56,100 nt of DNA from JAKFDK01 sp036676195 (GCA_036676195.1 JAKFDK010000109.1:1-56100); one strand, 5' to 3'. Shown: positions 26,085 through 34,614, counted from the first letter of the stretch. Notes: a model not told the origin generated them from the letters alone. A program made the numbers and translations.

Positions 26085-27149
26085 ATGGAGTACGAACCGG
26101 GGTATGTTCAGTTTGCTGCCATCAAGGTCATTGGTGTTGGTGGCGGTGGTAACAATGCGGTGAACCGCATGATCAACGCCGGGCTGAAAGGCGTGGAGTT
26201 CGTTGCGGTCAATACGGACAATCAGGCGCTGCAGGGGGCGCAGGCAGCAGAGAAGATTCAGATCGGCTCAAAGCTGACCCGGGGCCTGGGCGCCGGTGCC
26301 AATCCGGAGGTCGGCCAGCGGGCGGCGGAAGAAAGCCGGGATGACATCGCGGCGGCCCTCAAGGGCGCTGATATGGTCTTTATTACCGCCGGTATGGGCG
26401 GTGGCACCGGTACGGGTGCGGCGCCGGTGGTGGCAGAAGTGGCTAAGGAACTGGGGGCCCTGACGGTGGCGGTGGTCACCCGCCCCTTTACCTTTGAGGG
26501 CCGCCGCCGCCAGATGCTGGCGGAGAAGGGCATAGCCGCCCTCAAGCAAAAGGTTGATACCCTTATTACGATTCCCAACGACCGCCTGCTGCAGGTGGTG
26601 GAGAAGCGCACTTCCCTGACCGAGGCGTTCCGCACCGCCGACGATGTGCTGCGCCAGGGCGTGCAGGGCATCTCGGACCTGATCGCCATTCCCGGCCTGA
26701 TCAACCTGGACTTTGCCGATGTGAAGACGATCATGTCGGACCAGGGCTCAGCCCTCATGGGTATAGGCGTGGGCGCTGGCGAAAATCGGGCGGGTGAAGC
26801 GGCCCGAACGGCCATTTCCAGCCCCCTGCTGGAAACCTCGATTGAGGGGGCCAAGGGCGTGTTGCTCAATATTACCGGCGGTGGCGACCTCAGCCTGTTC
26901 GAGGTGAACGAGGCGGCGGAAATCATCAGCCAGGCGGCTGATCCGGAGGCCAATATCATCTTTGGTGCCGTGATCGACGAAAACCTGAAGGACGAAATCC
27001 GGGTCACGGTCATTGCCACCGGCTTTGACCGGGACCACCGCCCACAGCGGGCGCGGGCCGGTCAGGTATCGGTCGGTCCCGATCTGGACCTGAAACCCTT
27101 TACAGCCGACGACCTTGACATTCCCGCCTTCCTGCGCCGCAAGGGTTAG
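26085..27149 (+). CDS. ftsZ: Cell division protein FtsZ
   Basis: Tubulin-like GTPase that forms the Z-ring. The 354-residue protein contains the GTP-binding loop GGGNNAVNRMI near residue 20 and the tubulin signature GGGTGTGAAP near residue 105. The synergy loop is NLDFADVKTIM near 205. The linker is short and ends in a C-terminal peptide DIPAFLRRK that should bind FtsA and SepF. ATG 26085 is preceded by GAGGGAGGACGGG. Both FtsA and SepF are encoded in the window. Confidence 0.97.
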   Translation: MEYEPGYVQFAAIKVIGVGGGGNNAVNRMINAGLKGVEFVAVNTDNQALQGAQAAEKIQIGSKLTRGLGAGANPEVGQRAAEESRDDIAAALKGADMVFITAGMGGGTGTGAAPVVAEVAKELGALTVAVVTRPFTFEGRRRQMLAEKGIAALKQKVDTLITIPNDRLLQVVEKRTSLTEAFRTADDVLRQGVQGISDLIAIPGLINLDFADVKTIMSDQGSALMGIGVGAGENRAGEAARTAISSPLLETSIEGAKGVLLNITGGGDLSLFEVNEAAEIISQAADPEANIIFGAVIDENLKDEIRVTVIATGFDRDHRPQRARAGQVSVGPDLDLKPFTADDLDIPAFLRRKG

Positions 27150-27186
27150 GGGGCGGCATGGTGGTGCAGGAACAGCCACCAGGAAG

Positions 27187-27215
27187 AACCGCCGCCGGAT
27201 CGACCGGCGGCGGTT
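27187..27215. terminator. Hairpin after ftsZ (likely terminator)
   Basis: AACCGCCGCCGG and CCGGCGGCGGTT are perfectly paired around a five-base loop; no T-tract. An almost identical hairpin stands at 30507-30535, at the far end of the two-gene module. Confidence 0.6.
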
Positions 27216-27281
27216 GTCGCGTGATACGCGTCACCATAGGCGGGCATGGACCAGGGTAAGATGAAGCACAGGTGATAGCAA

Positions 27282-28571
27282 ATGAACGCGAAGGAGCGGC
27301 CCGGTCGCCTGCTCTTACGCTGGGCGGCCCTGTGGCTGTTAGCTCTGGCAACAATCGGGATCTATATGCGACTGGGAACGGTTTTTCCCTGGCTGGCGGC
27401 CGCAAACTTTCAGTACCTGGTCCACGCTCACAGCCATACGGCTTATTTTGGCTGGGCCGGGATGGGTATGATGGGTCTGATCCTGGAGCTGTTGCCGGCC
27501 CTGACCGGTCGCAGTACCCTGGCGGCCCCCCGGGCGGTGGCGCTTTTGGTCTGGCTGACCCCCTGGACGGTGGGGGTCGCCCTGCTGGCGTTTTGGTGGC
27601 AGGGTTACGGCCCGGCTTCCATTGCCACGGCGACGGTGAATCAGTTGATCTGGTATGTGTTTGCTTACGCTTTTTATGCCCAGGTCCGGGCGTTGCCCGT
27701 GCGACGGTGGCCCCCGGCTCTGCTGCTGTTGGGTACGGCCGTGTTTTATTTGCTGGTGGCCACCGCCGGCACCTGGTTTCTGACCATCATGAAAGTCACG
27801 GGTGTCAGTGACCCGATTTTGGCCAACGCCGGTGTGGTGCTATTCTTGCACGCCTATGCCGACGGCTGGCTCGAACTGGGGGTGGCCGGGGCCGCCGTAG
27901 CCCTGCTGCCAGGCTTGCTTGGCGTTGGGATCGACCGGCCGCAGTGGCTGCGTTGGCAGGTCGGGCTGGCTCTGGTGCTGATTGTGCCGGCCTTTTTGCG
28001 GCTGCTGATTCCTTATGGACTCAACGGTCCCCTGGCGCAGGTGGGGCATGTGGCGGGCCTGCTGCTGGTGGTACCGGAAGGGCTGTTCCTGGCGGCGACG
28101 CTGCGGGCCTGGCGGGCAGCCAGTGCGCTGCGGCGTGGCCCGGCGGCGGCCTGGCTGGCGGCAGCCTGGCTGGGTCTGGCTGCCAAGCTGACCACGGAGC
28201 TGGTGCCGCTGGTGCCGGGCTGGCAGTTGCTGGCCGCCAGCCGCCAGGGCCTGATTGCCTATCTTCACCTGAAGCTGCTGGCTTTCTTCACCGCCGCCTT
28301 GCTGGGGCTGGTGGCCCACTTGTTCGCGGTCAGATTGCCTCGGGCCTGGGTTGCGGTTTACCAGGTCGGTACTGCTGCCCTGGTGATGACGCTGATCAGC
28401 GTGGCCATTTGGACGCCGCAGGCGCCCTGGCTGGTGCGGCCGTTACTGGTCGGTGCCCTGGTTTTTAACCTGCTGCCGGCGGTGGCGCTGGTGCCGGTGG
28501 CCTGGCCGGTGGCCCGCGGTCTCTGGCGCAGCGCGGCGCGGAGCCGGCCGCAGATGGGGGCCATGCCCTGA
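27282..28571 (+). CDS. Polytopic membrane protein with intramembrane histidines (unknown, heme-copper-oxidase-like)
   Basis: A 429-residue protein with about eleven or twelve predicted membrane segments. The conserved-looking element VHAHSHTAYFGW places His48, His50 and His52 at the start of the second segment. Further histidines occur in or near membrane segments: His190 (FLHAYADGW), His256 (QVGHVAGLL), His329 (YLHLKL) and His346 (VAHLF). That pattern recalls heme- or copper-ligating membrane proteins such as oxidase subunit I or NnrS, but no canonical motif of either is complete. I recall unnamed bacterial proteins with a similar HAHSH element. It lies 12 bases upstream of a KefB-like antiporter. 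Function not assignable. Confidence 0.75.
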   Translation: MNAKERPGRLLLRWAALWLLALATIGIYMRLGTVFPWLAAANFQYLVHAHSHTAYFGWAGMGMMGLILELLPALTGRSTLAAPRAVALLVWLTPWTVGVALLAFWWQGYGPASIATATVNQLIWYVFAYAFYAQVRALPVRRWPPALLLLGTAVFYLLVATAGTWFLTIMKVTGVSDPILANAGVVLFLHAYADGWLELGVAGAAVALLPGLLGVGIDRPQWLRWQVGLALVLIVPAFLRLLIPYGLNGPLAQVGHVAGLLLVVPEGLFLAATLRAWRAASALRRGPAAAWLAAAWLGLAAKLTTELVPLVPGWQLLAASRQGLIAYLHLKLLAFFTAALLGLVAHLFAVRLPRAWVAVYQVGTAALVMTLISVAIWTPQAPWLVRPLLVGALVFNLLPAVALVPVAWPVARGLWRSAARSRPQMGAMP

Positions 28572-28582
28572 GGAGGTTCTCT

Positions 28583-30478
28583 ATGGAGCACCACGGGCCT
28601 TCTATTGGCAGTCTTGTTCTGGTGGCGGTGCTGGCCTTTCTTGTCCCCCTGCTGCTCAACCGTATCCGGGCCATTCGGATTCCGATCGCGGCCGGTGAGA
28701 TTCTGGCCGGCATCGTGGTGGGAAAGAGCGGCCTGAAGCTGGTACAGCAAGACCCTACCCTGGCGCTGTTCAACTTTCTTGGACTGGCCTCTCTGATGTT
28801 TCTCTCCGGGATGGAGATCGACCTGAAAGCCCTGACCGGGCGCGGGAACGGCCCCAGCCACGGCCCCAGCCACCGTCCGGCCTGGCTGGCGCGGCTATAC
28901 CATCCCTTCCTGGTTGGGCTGGTGATCTTCGCCCTGAGTCTTTATGGCGCCTATTCCTTTTCGCTCTATCTTGGGCATCGCGGATTGGTGCAACAGCCCC
29001 TCTTCCTGGCCACCATTATTGCCACTTGCGGCGTCACCATTATTATGCCGGTGTTGAAGGACCGCGGTCTCTTGGCAGAGCCTTTTGGCCAGGTGCTGTT
29101 TAATACGGCCATTCTGGGCGACATTGTACCGCTGGTCGGGCTGACGGCCCTGGTCGCCTTCCAGGCGACCGGCTCGGCCCGTGAGGCGCTCTGGATTTTG
29201 GCCTTAGGGGCTGCCGGCGTTGGCGTCTACCGGTTGGGCCGCCGGGTGAAAAGCCTGGTACTTAGCAAGGGTTTGGCCCACGGTACGGCGCAAATCAGCG
29301 TCCGAGCCGCTTTTGCCCTCATGCTTGTGTTTGTGGCGCTGGCCGAGAGCGTAGGGGTGGAAGCGATCCTGGGTGCCTTTGTGGCTGGGCTGCTCCTGTC
29401 GGCCCTGGTGGGTGACCACCGGGAAGAGATCGTCCACAAGTTGGATGCCCTTGGGTTTGGCTTTCTGATTCCGGTCTTCTTTCTGATGGTCGGTGTGGAG
29501 TTCGACCTGTGGGCGCTGCTGGGGGACCGGCAGGCGCTACTGATGGTGCCCATTCTGTTTGCCGGCACCTTTCTGATTAAGGCAGTGCCCGCCGCTTTGC
29601 TCTGGATCTGGTACCCGGCCCGGCAGACGGCGGCCGGTATGGTTCTGCTGACGACGCAGATGTCTGTGACCATCGCAGCTTCGGCCATCGCCCATAAGGC
29701 CGGCGCCTACGGTGCTTCCATCCACGCAGCAGTCATCCTTGTGGCCATACTGACGGCCGTCACCGGTCCTGTGGCCTTCAACAAGTTGCTGGGCGAACAG
29801 CCGAAAGAAGCAGAGCGGGATGGTTTCGTGCTGGCGGGGATGAACCGGCTCTCCCTGCTCGTGGGCAGCCGGCTGGTCCGGCGGGGTTACTCGGTGGCGG
29901 CGGTCGACCGGCATGCGGATCGGGTTGCAGAATTCGAGGCGGCCGGGATCCGGGCGGTGTTGGCTGACCCGGCCGATGCGGCGGGTTTGGAGGCGGCGGA
30001 CGCCGCACAGGCCCGCGTGTTGGTGGCCATTACGGAGGATGAGCAGGCCAATCTGCAGGCGGCCCAGACGGGGCGCACGGAATTCCAGGTGCCCCGGGCG
30101 GTGATCTTCGCCCGTTCGGCGTCCCTGACGGCCACTGCCCAGCAGGAACGGGTAGAAGTGATTAATCCGGACCTGGCGGCGGCGGCGTTGGTGGAGAACG
30201 TGCTGCACGACTACGGCGCTGCCTCGCTGCTGACCGGGAGCGACCCGGACCTGCAACTGGCCGACCTGGTGTTGCTAGGCGGGCCACTGGCCGGGCAGGC
30301 GCTGCGTCAGGCGCAGCTTCCGTCCCAGGTGCTGCTGGTGTCGATTTTGCGGGGGCATGAGAAGATTGTGCCCAACGGCAACACGGTATTGCAGGCGGGG
30401 GATCGCCTGACCGTGGCGGGCCCGGCCGCGGGCCTGGCGGCGATGAGGCAGGCGATTTCCGGCCTACCGGGCGGGTAG
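28583..30478 (+). CDS. CPA2-family monovalent cation:proton antiporter (KefB-like) with TrkA domains
   Basis: A 631-residue protein. The first ~390 residues form a Na+/H+ exchanger domain of about twelve segments (PIAAGEILAGIVVGKSGL, SLMFLSGMEIDL, ILGAFVAGLLLSALVGD). A TrkA-N/RCK-like domain occupies about 410-520 and a TrkA-C domain about 550-631 (VPNGNTVLQAGDRLTVAGP). It probably exchanges K+ or Na+ for protons across the membrane. The nucleotide-binding glycine motif expected in TrkA-N is degenerate (FVLAGMNRLSLL in place of G-x-G-x-x-G), so NAD(H) control may be lost. AGGAGG precedes the ATG; co-transcribed with the upstream membrane protein. Confidence 0.9.
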   Translation: MEHHGPSIGSLVLVAVLAFLVPLLLNRIRAIRIPIAAGEILAGIVVGKSGLKLVQQDPTLALFNFLGLASLMFLSGMEIDLKALTGRGNGPSHGPSHRPAWLARLYHPFLVGLVIFALSLYGAYSFSLYLGHRGLVQQPLFLATIIATCGVTIIMPVLKDRGLLAEPFGQVLFNTAILGDIVPLVGLTALVAFQATGSAREALWILALGAAGVGVYRLGRRVKSLVLSKGLAHGTAQISVRAAFALMLVFVALAESVGVEAILGAFVAGLLLSALVGDHREEIVHKLDALGFGFLIPVFFLMVGVEFDLWALLGDRQALLMVPILFAGTFLIKAVPAALLWIWYPARQTAAGMVLLTTQMSVTIAASAIAHKAGAYGASIHAAVILVAILTAVTGPVAFNKLLGEQPKEAERDGFVLAGMNRLSLLVGSRLVRRGYSVAAVDRHADRVAEFEAAGIRAVLADPADAAGLEAADAAQARVLVAITEDEQANLQAAQTGRTEFQVPRAVIFARSASLTATAQQERVEVINPDLAAAALVENVLHDYGAASLLTGSDPDLQLADLVLLGGPLAGQALRQAQLPSQVLLVSILRGHEKIVPNGNTVLQAGDRLTVAGPAAGLAAMRQAISGLPGG

Positions 30479-30506
30479 TCCCGGGCACTGTGCAGTTGAT
30501 GCAGAA

Positions 30507-30535
30507 AACCGCCGCCGGGCTGACCGGCGGCGGTT
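30507..30535. terminator. Bidirectional hairpin terminator
   Basis: AACCGCCGCCGG and CCGGCGGCGGTT perfectly paired around GCTGA, between the convergent KefB-like gene and the ABC permease remnant. It nearly duplicates 27187-27215. Confidence 0.65.
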
Positions 30536-30539
30536 ATGA

Positions 30540-31016
30540 TTATTCGTAGCGCAGGGCCTCGACCACGTCCATACGGGCAGCCCAGCGGGCCGGCAGCAGC
30601 CCGGCCAGGGGGGCCAGCAGCACAGCGACCGCCACGGCGGTGGCCACCGGGACCCAGGGGAACTTCAGGTCAATGGCAATACGGTTGAGGAATTCAGCCG
30701 AGCCAACAAACAGTGCCTGCAGGCCCAGGCCGGCCACCGCCGGCCAGGTGCCCTGTTCCAGCACCGGGGCGGAGTACTGGCGGAGCAGGCGGTGGTCAAA
30801 GGCATATAGGAACGCATGCTCACCGTCGACCAGAATTATTCGGGCTATTTTCTGGGGGCTGACCAGCTTGACACCGGGGACACTGGCCAGGTCCTGCACC
30901 AGGACCGGGTAGGGGTGAAGCAGGCCAGCCACCCCCCAGATCATCCTGGTGGCTGTTACCCGGCGGGGCGTGGCCAGCGGTATAGCGGGGGCTGTCGGAA
31001 CGCGGAATGTCCGAAT
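30540..31016 (-). pseudogene. Truncated FtsX/MacB-like ABC transporter permease (C-terminal remnant)
   Basis: Coding potential runs to a normal-looking FtsX-domain C-terminus: a last membrane segment, then GLLPARWAARMDVVEALRYE, the typical ending of MacB/YknZ-type permeases. Upstream, recognisable protein (PRRVTATRMIWGVAGLL) continues past the only ATG (30944) until an in-frame stop at 31017-31019. The N-terminal membrane segment and most of the extracytoplasmic domain are missing. No partner ATPase is present. This looks like a 5'-deleted remnant left between the antiporter and spoIIGA. Confidence 0.75.
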
Positions 31017-31065
31017 TTATGTTTTCCACCCATTTAACACCAAAAATTCCTTACAGCGGACACGT

Positions 31066-31099
31066 TTCGACATGCTGGCTGGAAACCGGTCTGTATAAT
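31066..31099 (+). promoter_or_regulatory. spoIIG operon promoter with candidate Spo0A box
   Basis: A consensus -10 TATAAT lies at 31094-31099, 59 bases before the spoIIGA start. TTCGACA at 31066-31072 is a perfect reverse-orientation Spo0A box (TGTCGAA), centred about 37 bases upstream of the predicted transcription start. No good -35 at 17 bp is present. In B. subtilis this operon uses a Spo0A-activated SigmaA promoter with abnormal spacing, so the arrangement agrees. Confidence 0.6.
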
Positions 31100-31157
31100 G
31101 GGGCATAGCCGAAGGACGGGCTCCATAAATATCAGTACTCCGGAAGGGGGCACCCCG

Positions 31158-32096
31158 GTGGGCCTGGTGCGGGCGGTGGACGTCGATGTGGCCTTCGCCG
31201 CAGCCTTTGCGGTGGACAGTGCCTGGCTCTGGGCCAGCGGACAGGTGGCCGGGGTCCGTGCACCCCTGGGGCGTCTGGCCCTGGCGGCCGCGGTCGGCGC
31301 ACTGGCCGATGTCTTCTCCCTGCTGCCGGCCGGCTGGCCCCTGCGCACGTGGCCCGGACGGCTCATTGGCAGCCTGGTGGCGGTTACGCTGGCCTATGGG
31401 GGCCATGTTCGCCCCCGAGCCATGTGGCGTCTGCTGGGGTTTTTTTACGCCACCGGCATCCTCATGGCCGGGGCGGGCCTCATGCTGGCGCCGGCGGGCG
31501 GCGGCGCCCTGGTATCGCGGTCGGGTGGCACCCTCACACTGATCCGGATCCCGGCGGCTGTCTCCTGGCCTGCCGCTCTGGGAGCGGCGCTGGCGCTCGC
31601 CGGTGGCCGGCTGTTGCTACAGGCGGCCCTGGCCTGGCAACGGCTGCGCCACGGGACCAGGGAGATCGAGATCACCATGGGAGGGGGCCGTGTGCGGGTG
31701 ACAGCCCTGTTGGATACCGGCTGTCGACTGCGGGAGCCGCTCAGCGGCTGTCCGGTGGTGGTGACCGAGGCGGCGGCCCTGGCGGCCGTGCTGCCGGCGG
31801 TGCTGGTGGAGGCGGCCGGAGCACCGGGCAGTGGCGAGCGTCTTTCCCGGCTCCCGGCCGACTGGGTCCAGCGGGTGCGGCTGGTGCCGTACCAGGCCGT
31901 CGGGACACCGGCGGGGCTTCTGCTGGCGGTTGAAACCGAGGCCCTTGTGGTGGCGGGGCAGCCCGCCTCGGCGGTCAGGTCATACGTGGCCTTGTCGCCC
32001 ACGCCGCTGGATCCGTCTGGAACTTTCCGGGCATTGCTGCCGGCGGCCCTGTTCGGCGAGGATCGTCCAGACGCTTCCGGGAGGGATTGCGCGTGA
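31158..32096 (+). CDS. spoIIGA: Sporulation sigma-E factor-processing peptidase SpoIIGA
   Basis: Membrane-embedded aspartic protease of the mother cell that removes the pro-sequence of SigmaE after SpoIIR arrives from the forespore. The N-terminal half is hydrophobic, with about five segments; the C-terminal half carries the catalytic ALLDTGCRLREPLSGCPVVV region, with Asp186 in the D-T-G triad. GTG 31158 is chosen because AAGGGGG stands eight bases upstream and the first residues then start the first membrane segment; an ATG at 31098 overlaps the -10 box and cannot be the start of that transcript. Length 312, as in the family. Directly upstream of its substrate gene sigE. Confidence 0.93.
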   Translation: MGLVRAVDVDVAFAAAFAVDSAWLWASGQVAGVRAPLGRLALAAAVGALADVFSLLPAGWPLRTWPGRLIGSLVAVTLAYGGHVRPRAMWRLLGFFYATGILMAGAGLMLAPAGGGALVSRSGGTLTLIRIPAAVSWPAALGAALALAGGRLLLQAALAWQRLRHGTREIEITMGGGRVRVTALLDTGCRLREPLSGCPVVVTEAAALAAVLPAVLVEAAGAPGSGERLSRLPADWVQRVRLVPYQAVGTPAGLLLAVETEALVVAGQPASAVRSYVALSPTPLDPSGTFRALLPAALFGEDRPDASGRDCA

Positions 32097-32131
32097 CCGG
32101 CATGGCAGCGCGGGTACGGTGGGAGTGGCAG

Positions 32132-32848
32132 ATGCGCAAGTGGCGCTGGCAGCTCCGCCTGACGCGGTTCCTGGTCTGGCTCGAGGTCTATCCGGCGGAT
32201 GTGGTCCACTATGTGGGGTCCAGCGAGGCCTTACCCCCGCCCCTGTCGGCGGATGAAGAACTGGCGCTGCTGGACCGGCTGCAGTCCGGGGATGATGCGG
32301 TAAAAAATACCTTGATTGAGCGCAACCTGCGGCTGGTGGTCTACATTGCCCGTAAATTTGATAATACCGGGATCTGGGTGGAGGACCTGGTCTCCATTGG
32401 GACCATTGGTCTGATCAAGGCCGTAAAGACCTTTGACCCAACCAAGCGAATCAAACTGGCCACCTATGCCTCCAAATGCATCGAAAACGAAATTCTCATG
32501 TTTCTGCGCCGCTCCAGCCGGATTCGGGCCGAGGTTTCCCTGGACGAACCCCTGAACAAGGACTGGGAAGGCAACGAACTGTTGCTGTCCGACGTGATGG
32601 GTACGGAAAACGACCTGATCTACCGGGGGCTCGAAGAAGAGGTGGAGCGCAGCCTCCTGCGCAAGGCCATGGCCAAACTGGCCGGCCGGGAGAAGTGCAT
32701 TATGGAATTGCGCTTCGGGCTGAAAGACAGCCGTGAGCGCACGCAAAAGGAGGTCGCTGACCTCCTGGGCATCTCTCAGTCCTACATCAGCCGGTTGGAA
32801 AAGCGGATCTTCAAACGGCTGCGCAAGGAAATCGCCAAGATGGAGTGA
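32132..32848 (+). CDS. sigE: RNA polymerase sporulation sigma factor SigE (pro-SigmaE)
   Basis: Mother-cell-specific sigma factor, made as an inactive precursor. Starting at ATG 32132 (GGGAG seven bases upstream) the protein is 238 residues, against 239 in B. subtilis. A basic, amphipathic pro-region MRKWRWQLRLTRFLVWLE is followed by YVGSSEALPPPLS, matching the known cleavage region. Region 2 reads NTLIERNLRLVVYIARKF and IGTIGLIKAVKTFD; region 4.2 ends in GISQSYISRLEKRIFKRL. In-frame starts at 32087, 32093 and 32102 would lengthen the pro-region and are less likely. Confidence 0.96.
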   Translation: MRKWRWQLRLTRFLVWLEVYPADVVHYVGSSEALPPPLSADEELALLDRLQSGDDAVKNTLIERNLRLVVYIARKFDNTGIWVEDLVSIGTIGLIKAVKTFDPTKRIKLATYASKCIENEILMFLRRSSRIRAEVSLDEPLNKDWEGNELLLSDVMGTENDLIYRGLEEEVERSLLRKAMAKLAGREKCIMELRFGLKDSRERTQKEVADLLGISQSYISRLEKRIFKRLRKEIAKME

Positions 32849-32903
32849 TCGGTGACCATCACATTATCCGGCAGGGGAAGCCCTGCCGTTTGCTTTCACC
32901 GCC

Positions 32904-32934
32904 CGGGGCGCCGCCAACGGTGCCCCGTTTTTTT
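32904..32934 (+). terminator. Rho-independent terminator after sigE
   Basis: Stem CGGGGCGCC/GGTGCCCCG followed by seven T residues. A smaller hairpin GGCAGGG-GAAG-CCCTGCC lies just upstream at 32870-32887. sigG downstream is therefore probably also transcribed from its own promoter. Confidence 0.88.
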
Positions 32935-33072
32935 ATGCACTGGAAAACCAGGATAATTTTCTGTGCCAATCAATTCCTAAAACAAGAATAAGCTCCATCC
33001 ATTCCGGACATACTCAAGGTTGTACAATCCAGTCTGCTCAGAAACCGATCCATTCCTGGAGGGATCGGGTCC

Positions 33073-33846
33073 GTGATGATTAACAAGGTTGAGCTCTGCG
33101 GGGTTAATACCTCAAAGTTACCGGTTTTGACCAATGCCCAGATGCGTGAGTTGTTCGGCCGGATGCAGAAGGGGGAAAAACCGGCCCGGGATCAGTTGAT
33201 CAACGGCAACCTGCGTTTGGTGCTGAGCGTGATCCAGCGCTTTAACAACCGCGGTGAGTATGTGGACGACCTGTTCCAGGTTGGGTGCATCGGACTGATG
33301 AAAGCCATTGACAACTTCGATCTGGGTCAGAACGTGCGCTTCAGTACCTATGCTGTGCCCATGATCATCGGCGAGATCCGGCGCTACCTGCGGGACAACA
33401 ACCCGATTCGAGTCAGCCGATCGCTGCGCGATGTGGCTTATAAGGCACTGCAGGTGCGCGACAGCCTGGTCAGCCGCCTGTCCCGTGAACCGGCGGTGCA
33501 GGAAATCGCCGATGAACTGAAGCTGCCCGTGGACGAGGTCGTATTCGCCCTGGACGCCATCCAGGAACCGGTCTCGCTGTTTGAGCCCCTGTACCATGAC
33601 GGCGGCGACCCGATTTATGTCATGGACCAGGTCAGTGATGACCGGGACCACGACGGCAACTGGCTGGAGGGAATTTCGATCCGGGAGGCGCTGCGTCGGT
33701 TAAATGAACGGGAGCGCCACATTCTGACCCTGCGATTTTTCCAGGGCAAGACTCAGATGGAGGTGGCCGAGGAAATCGGCATCTCCCAGGCCCAGGTTTC
33801 CCGGCTGGAAAAGGCGGCCCTTGCCCATATGCGAAAGTTCGTCTGA
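33073..33846 (+). CDS. sigG: RNA polymerase sporulation sigma factor SigG
   Basis: Late forespore sigma factor. The 257-residue protein starts NKVELCGVNTSKLPVLTN, a close match to the SigmaG N-terminus. Region 2 contains NLRLVLSVIQRF, DDLFQVGCIGLMKAIDNFD and RFSTYAVPMIIGEIRRYL; region 4 ends in EEIGISQAQVSRLEKAAL. GTG 33073 or ATG 33076 can start it; GGAGGG is nine bases before the GTG. It lies 224 bases after sigE, past a terminator, in the classical spoIIGA-sigE-sigG order. Expression from a forespore (SigmaF-type) promoter is expected but I cannot identify one. Confidence 0.96.
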   Translation: MMINKVELCGVNTSKLPVLTNAQMRELFGRMQKGEKPARDQLINGNLRLVLSVIQRFNNRGEYVDDLFQVGCIGLMKAIDNFDLGQNVRFSTYAVPMIIGEIRRYLRDNNPIRVSRSLRDVAYKALQVRDSLVSRLSREPAVQEIADELKLPVDEVVFALDAIQEPVSLFEPLYHDGGDPIYVMDQVSDDRDHDGNWLEGISIREALRRLNERERHILTLRFFQGKTQMEVAEEIGISQAQVSRLEKAALAHMRKFV

Positions 33847-33880
33847 GGGATCGCCGCCAGACGATAGAGCGAGGTGTAGC

Positions 33881-34561
33881 ATGCCCCCCGGAAGCTTACG
33901 GACGCGCGTTCTGGCCGGCGTACTGTTGCTGGGCTGTGGTGCCGGTCTGTTCTATGTTGCCACCGCCCGGCGCGGACAAGCCGCGGCCATTCCGGCCGCT
34001 GGCAGCCGGCCCCTGCGGTTCCATGTGCTGGCCCACAGTGATGACCCGGCTGACCAGGCGGTGAAGCTGCAGGTACGCGACCGTGTCCTGCCGCTGCTGC
34101 AGGAAATGGGCAGTCAGGCTTCAGGGGCCGAGGCGCTGACGGCGGCGGTGTCGGACCGCTTGCCTGAGATTGAGGCGGCGGCGCGGTCGGCCCTGCAGGA
34201 GGCCGGTGTCCCTTACGGGGCCAAGGCGGAACTGGGCGAGCGTGAGTTTACCGGGCGCAGCTTCGGCTCGCTCACCCTGCCGGCCGGCCGGTACCCCGCC
34301 CTGACCCTGGTGCTGGGGTCCGGCTCCGGCCACAACTGGTGGTGTGTGATGTTTCCGCCCATGTGCTTCCCGGAGTGGACCGGCCGGGTAGAGGAGGAGG
34401 GCGATGCGGAACTTACCGAAGTGGCGCCGTCGGCAGTGGCGTCGGCACTGGCGCAGGCGGGCAGCCCGCTGCTGCTGGATGAACGGGAGATTCAGGAACT
34501 TCCGGTGGTCGCCCGCTCCGCCCTGGTCCGCTGGCTGAAAGCGCACGGGTGGCTACGGTGA
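33881..34561 (+). CDS. spoIIR: Stage II sporulation protein R (SpoIIR)
   Basis: Forespore-secreted signal that triggers SpoIIGA to process pro-SigmaE. The 226-residue protein has an N-terminal signal or anchor segment (about residues 8-28). Two family signatures follow: RFHVLAHSDDPADQAVKLQVRD (near residue 46) and GHNWWCVMFPPMCF (near 148). ATG 33881 is preceded by GAGCGAGGTG. The gene lies 34 bases after sigG, so trigger, protease and substrate of the pro-SigmaE pathway are all within 3.5 kb. In B. subtilis spoIIR is at another locus. Confidence 0.93.
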   Translation: MPPGSLRTRVLAGVLLLGCGAGLFYVATARRGQAAAIPAAGSRPLRFHVLAHSDDPADQAVKLQVRDRVLPLLQEMGSQASGAEALTAAVSDRLPEIEAAARSALQEAGVPYGAKAELGEREFTGRSFGSLTLPAGRYPALTLVLGSGSGHNWWCVMFPPMCFPEWTGRVEEEGDAELTEVAPSAVASALAQAGSPLLLDEREIQELPVVARSALVRWLKAHGWLR

Positions 34562-34614
34562 ATCCGGCTCCTCCCCCCGCATACCATATCGCACAGGTGC
34601 AAGGGGGGACGCCC

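Noticed and set aside
27282..28571. Assignment as NnrS or cytochrome oxidase subunit I
   Set aside because: The histidine pattern is suggestive, but the complete ligand motifs of neither family are present, so it is left as unknown.
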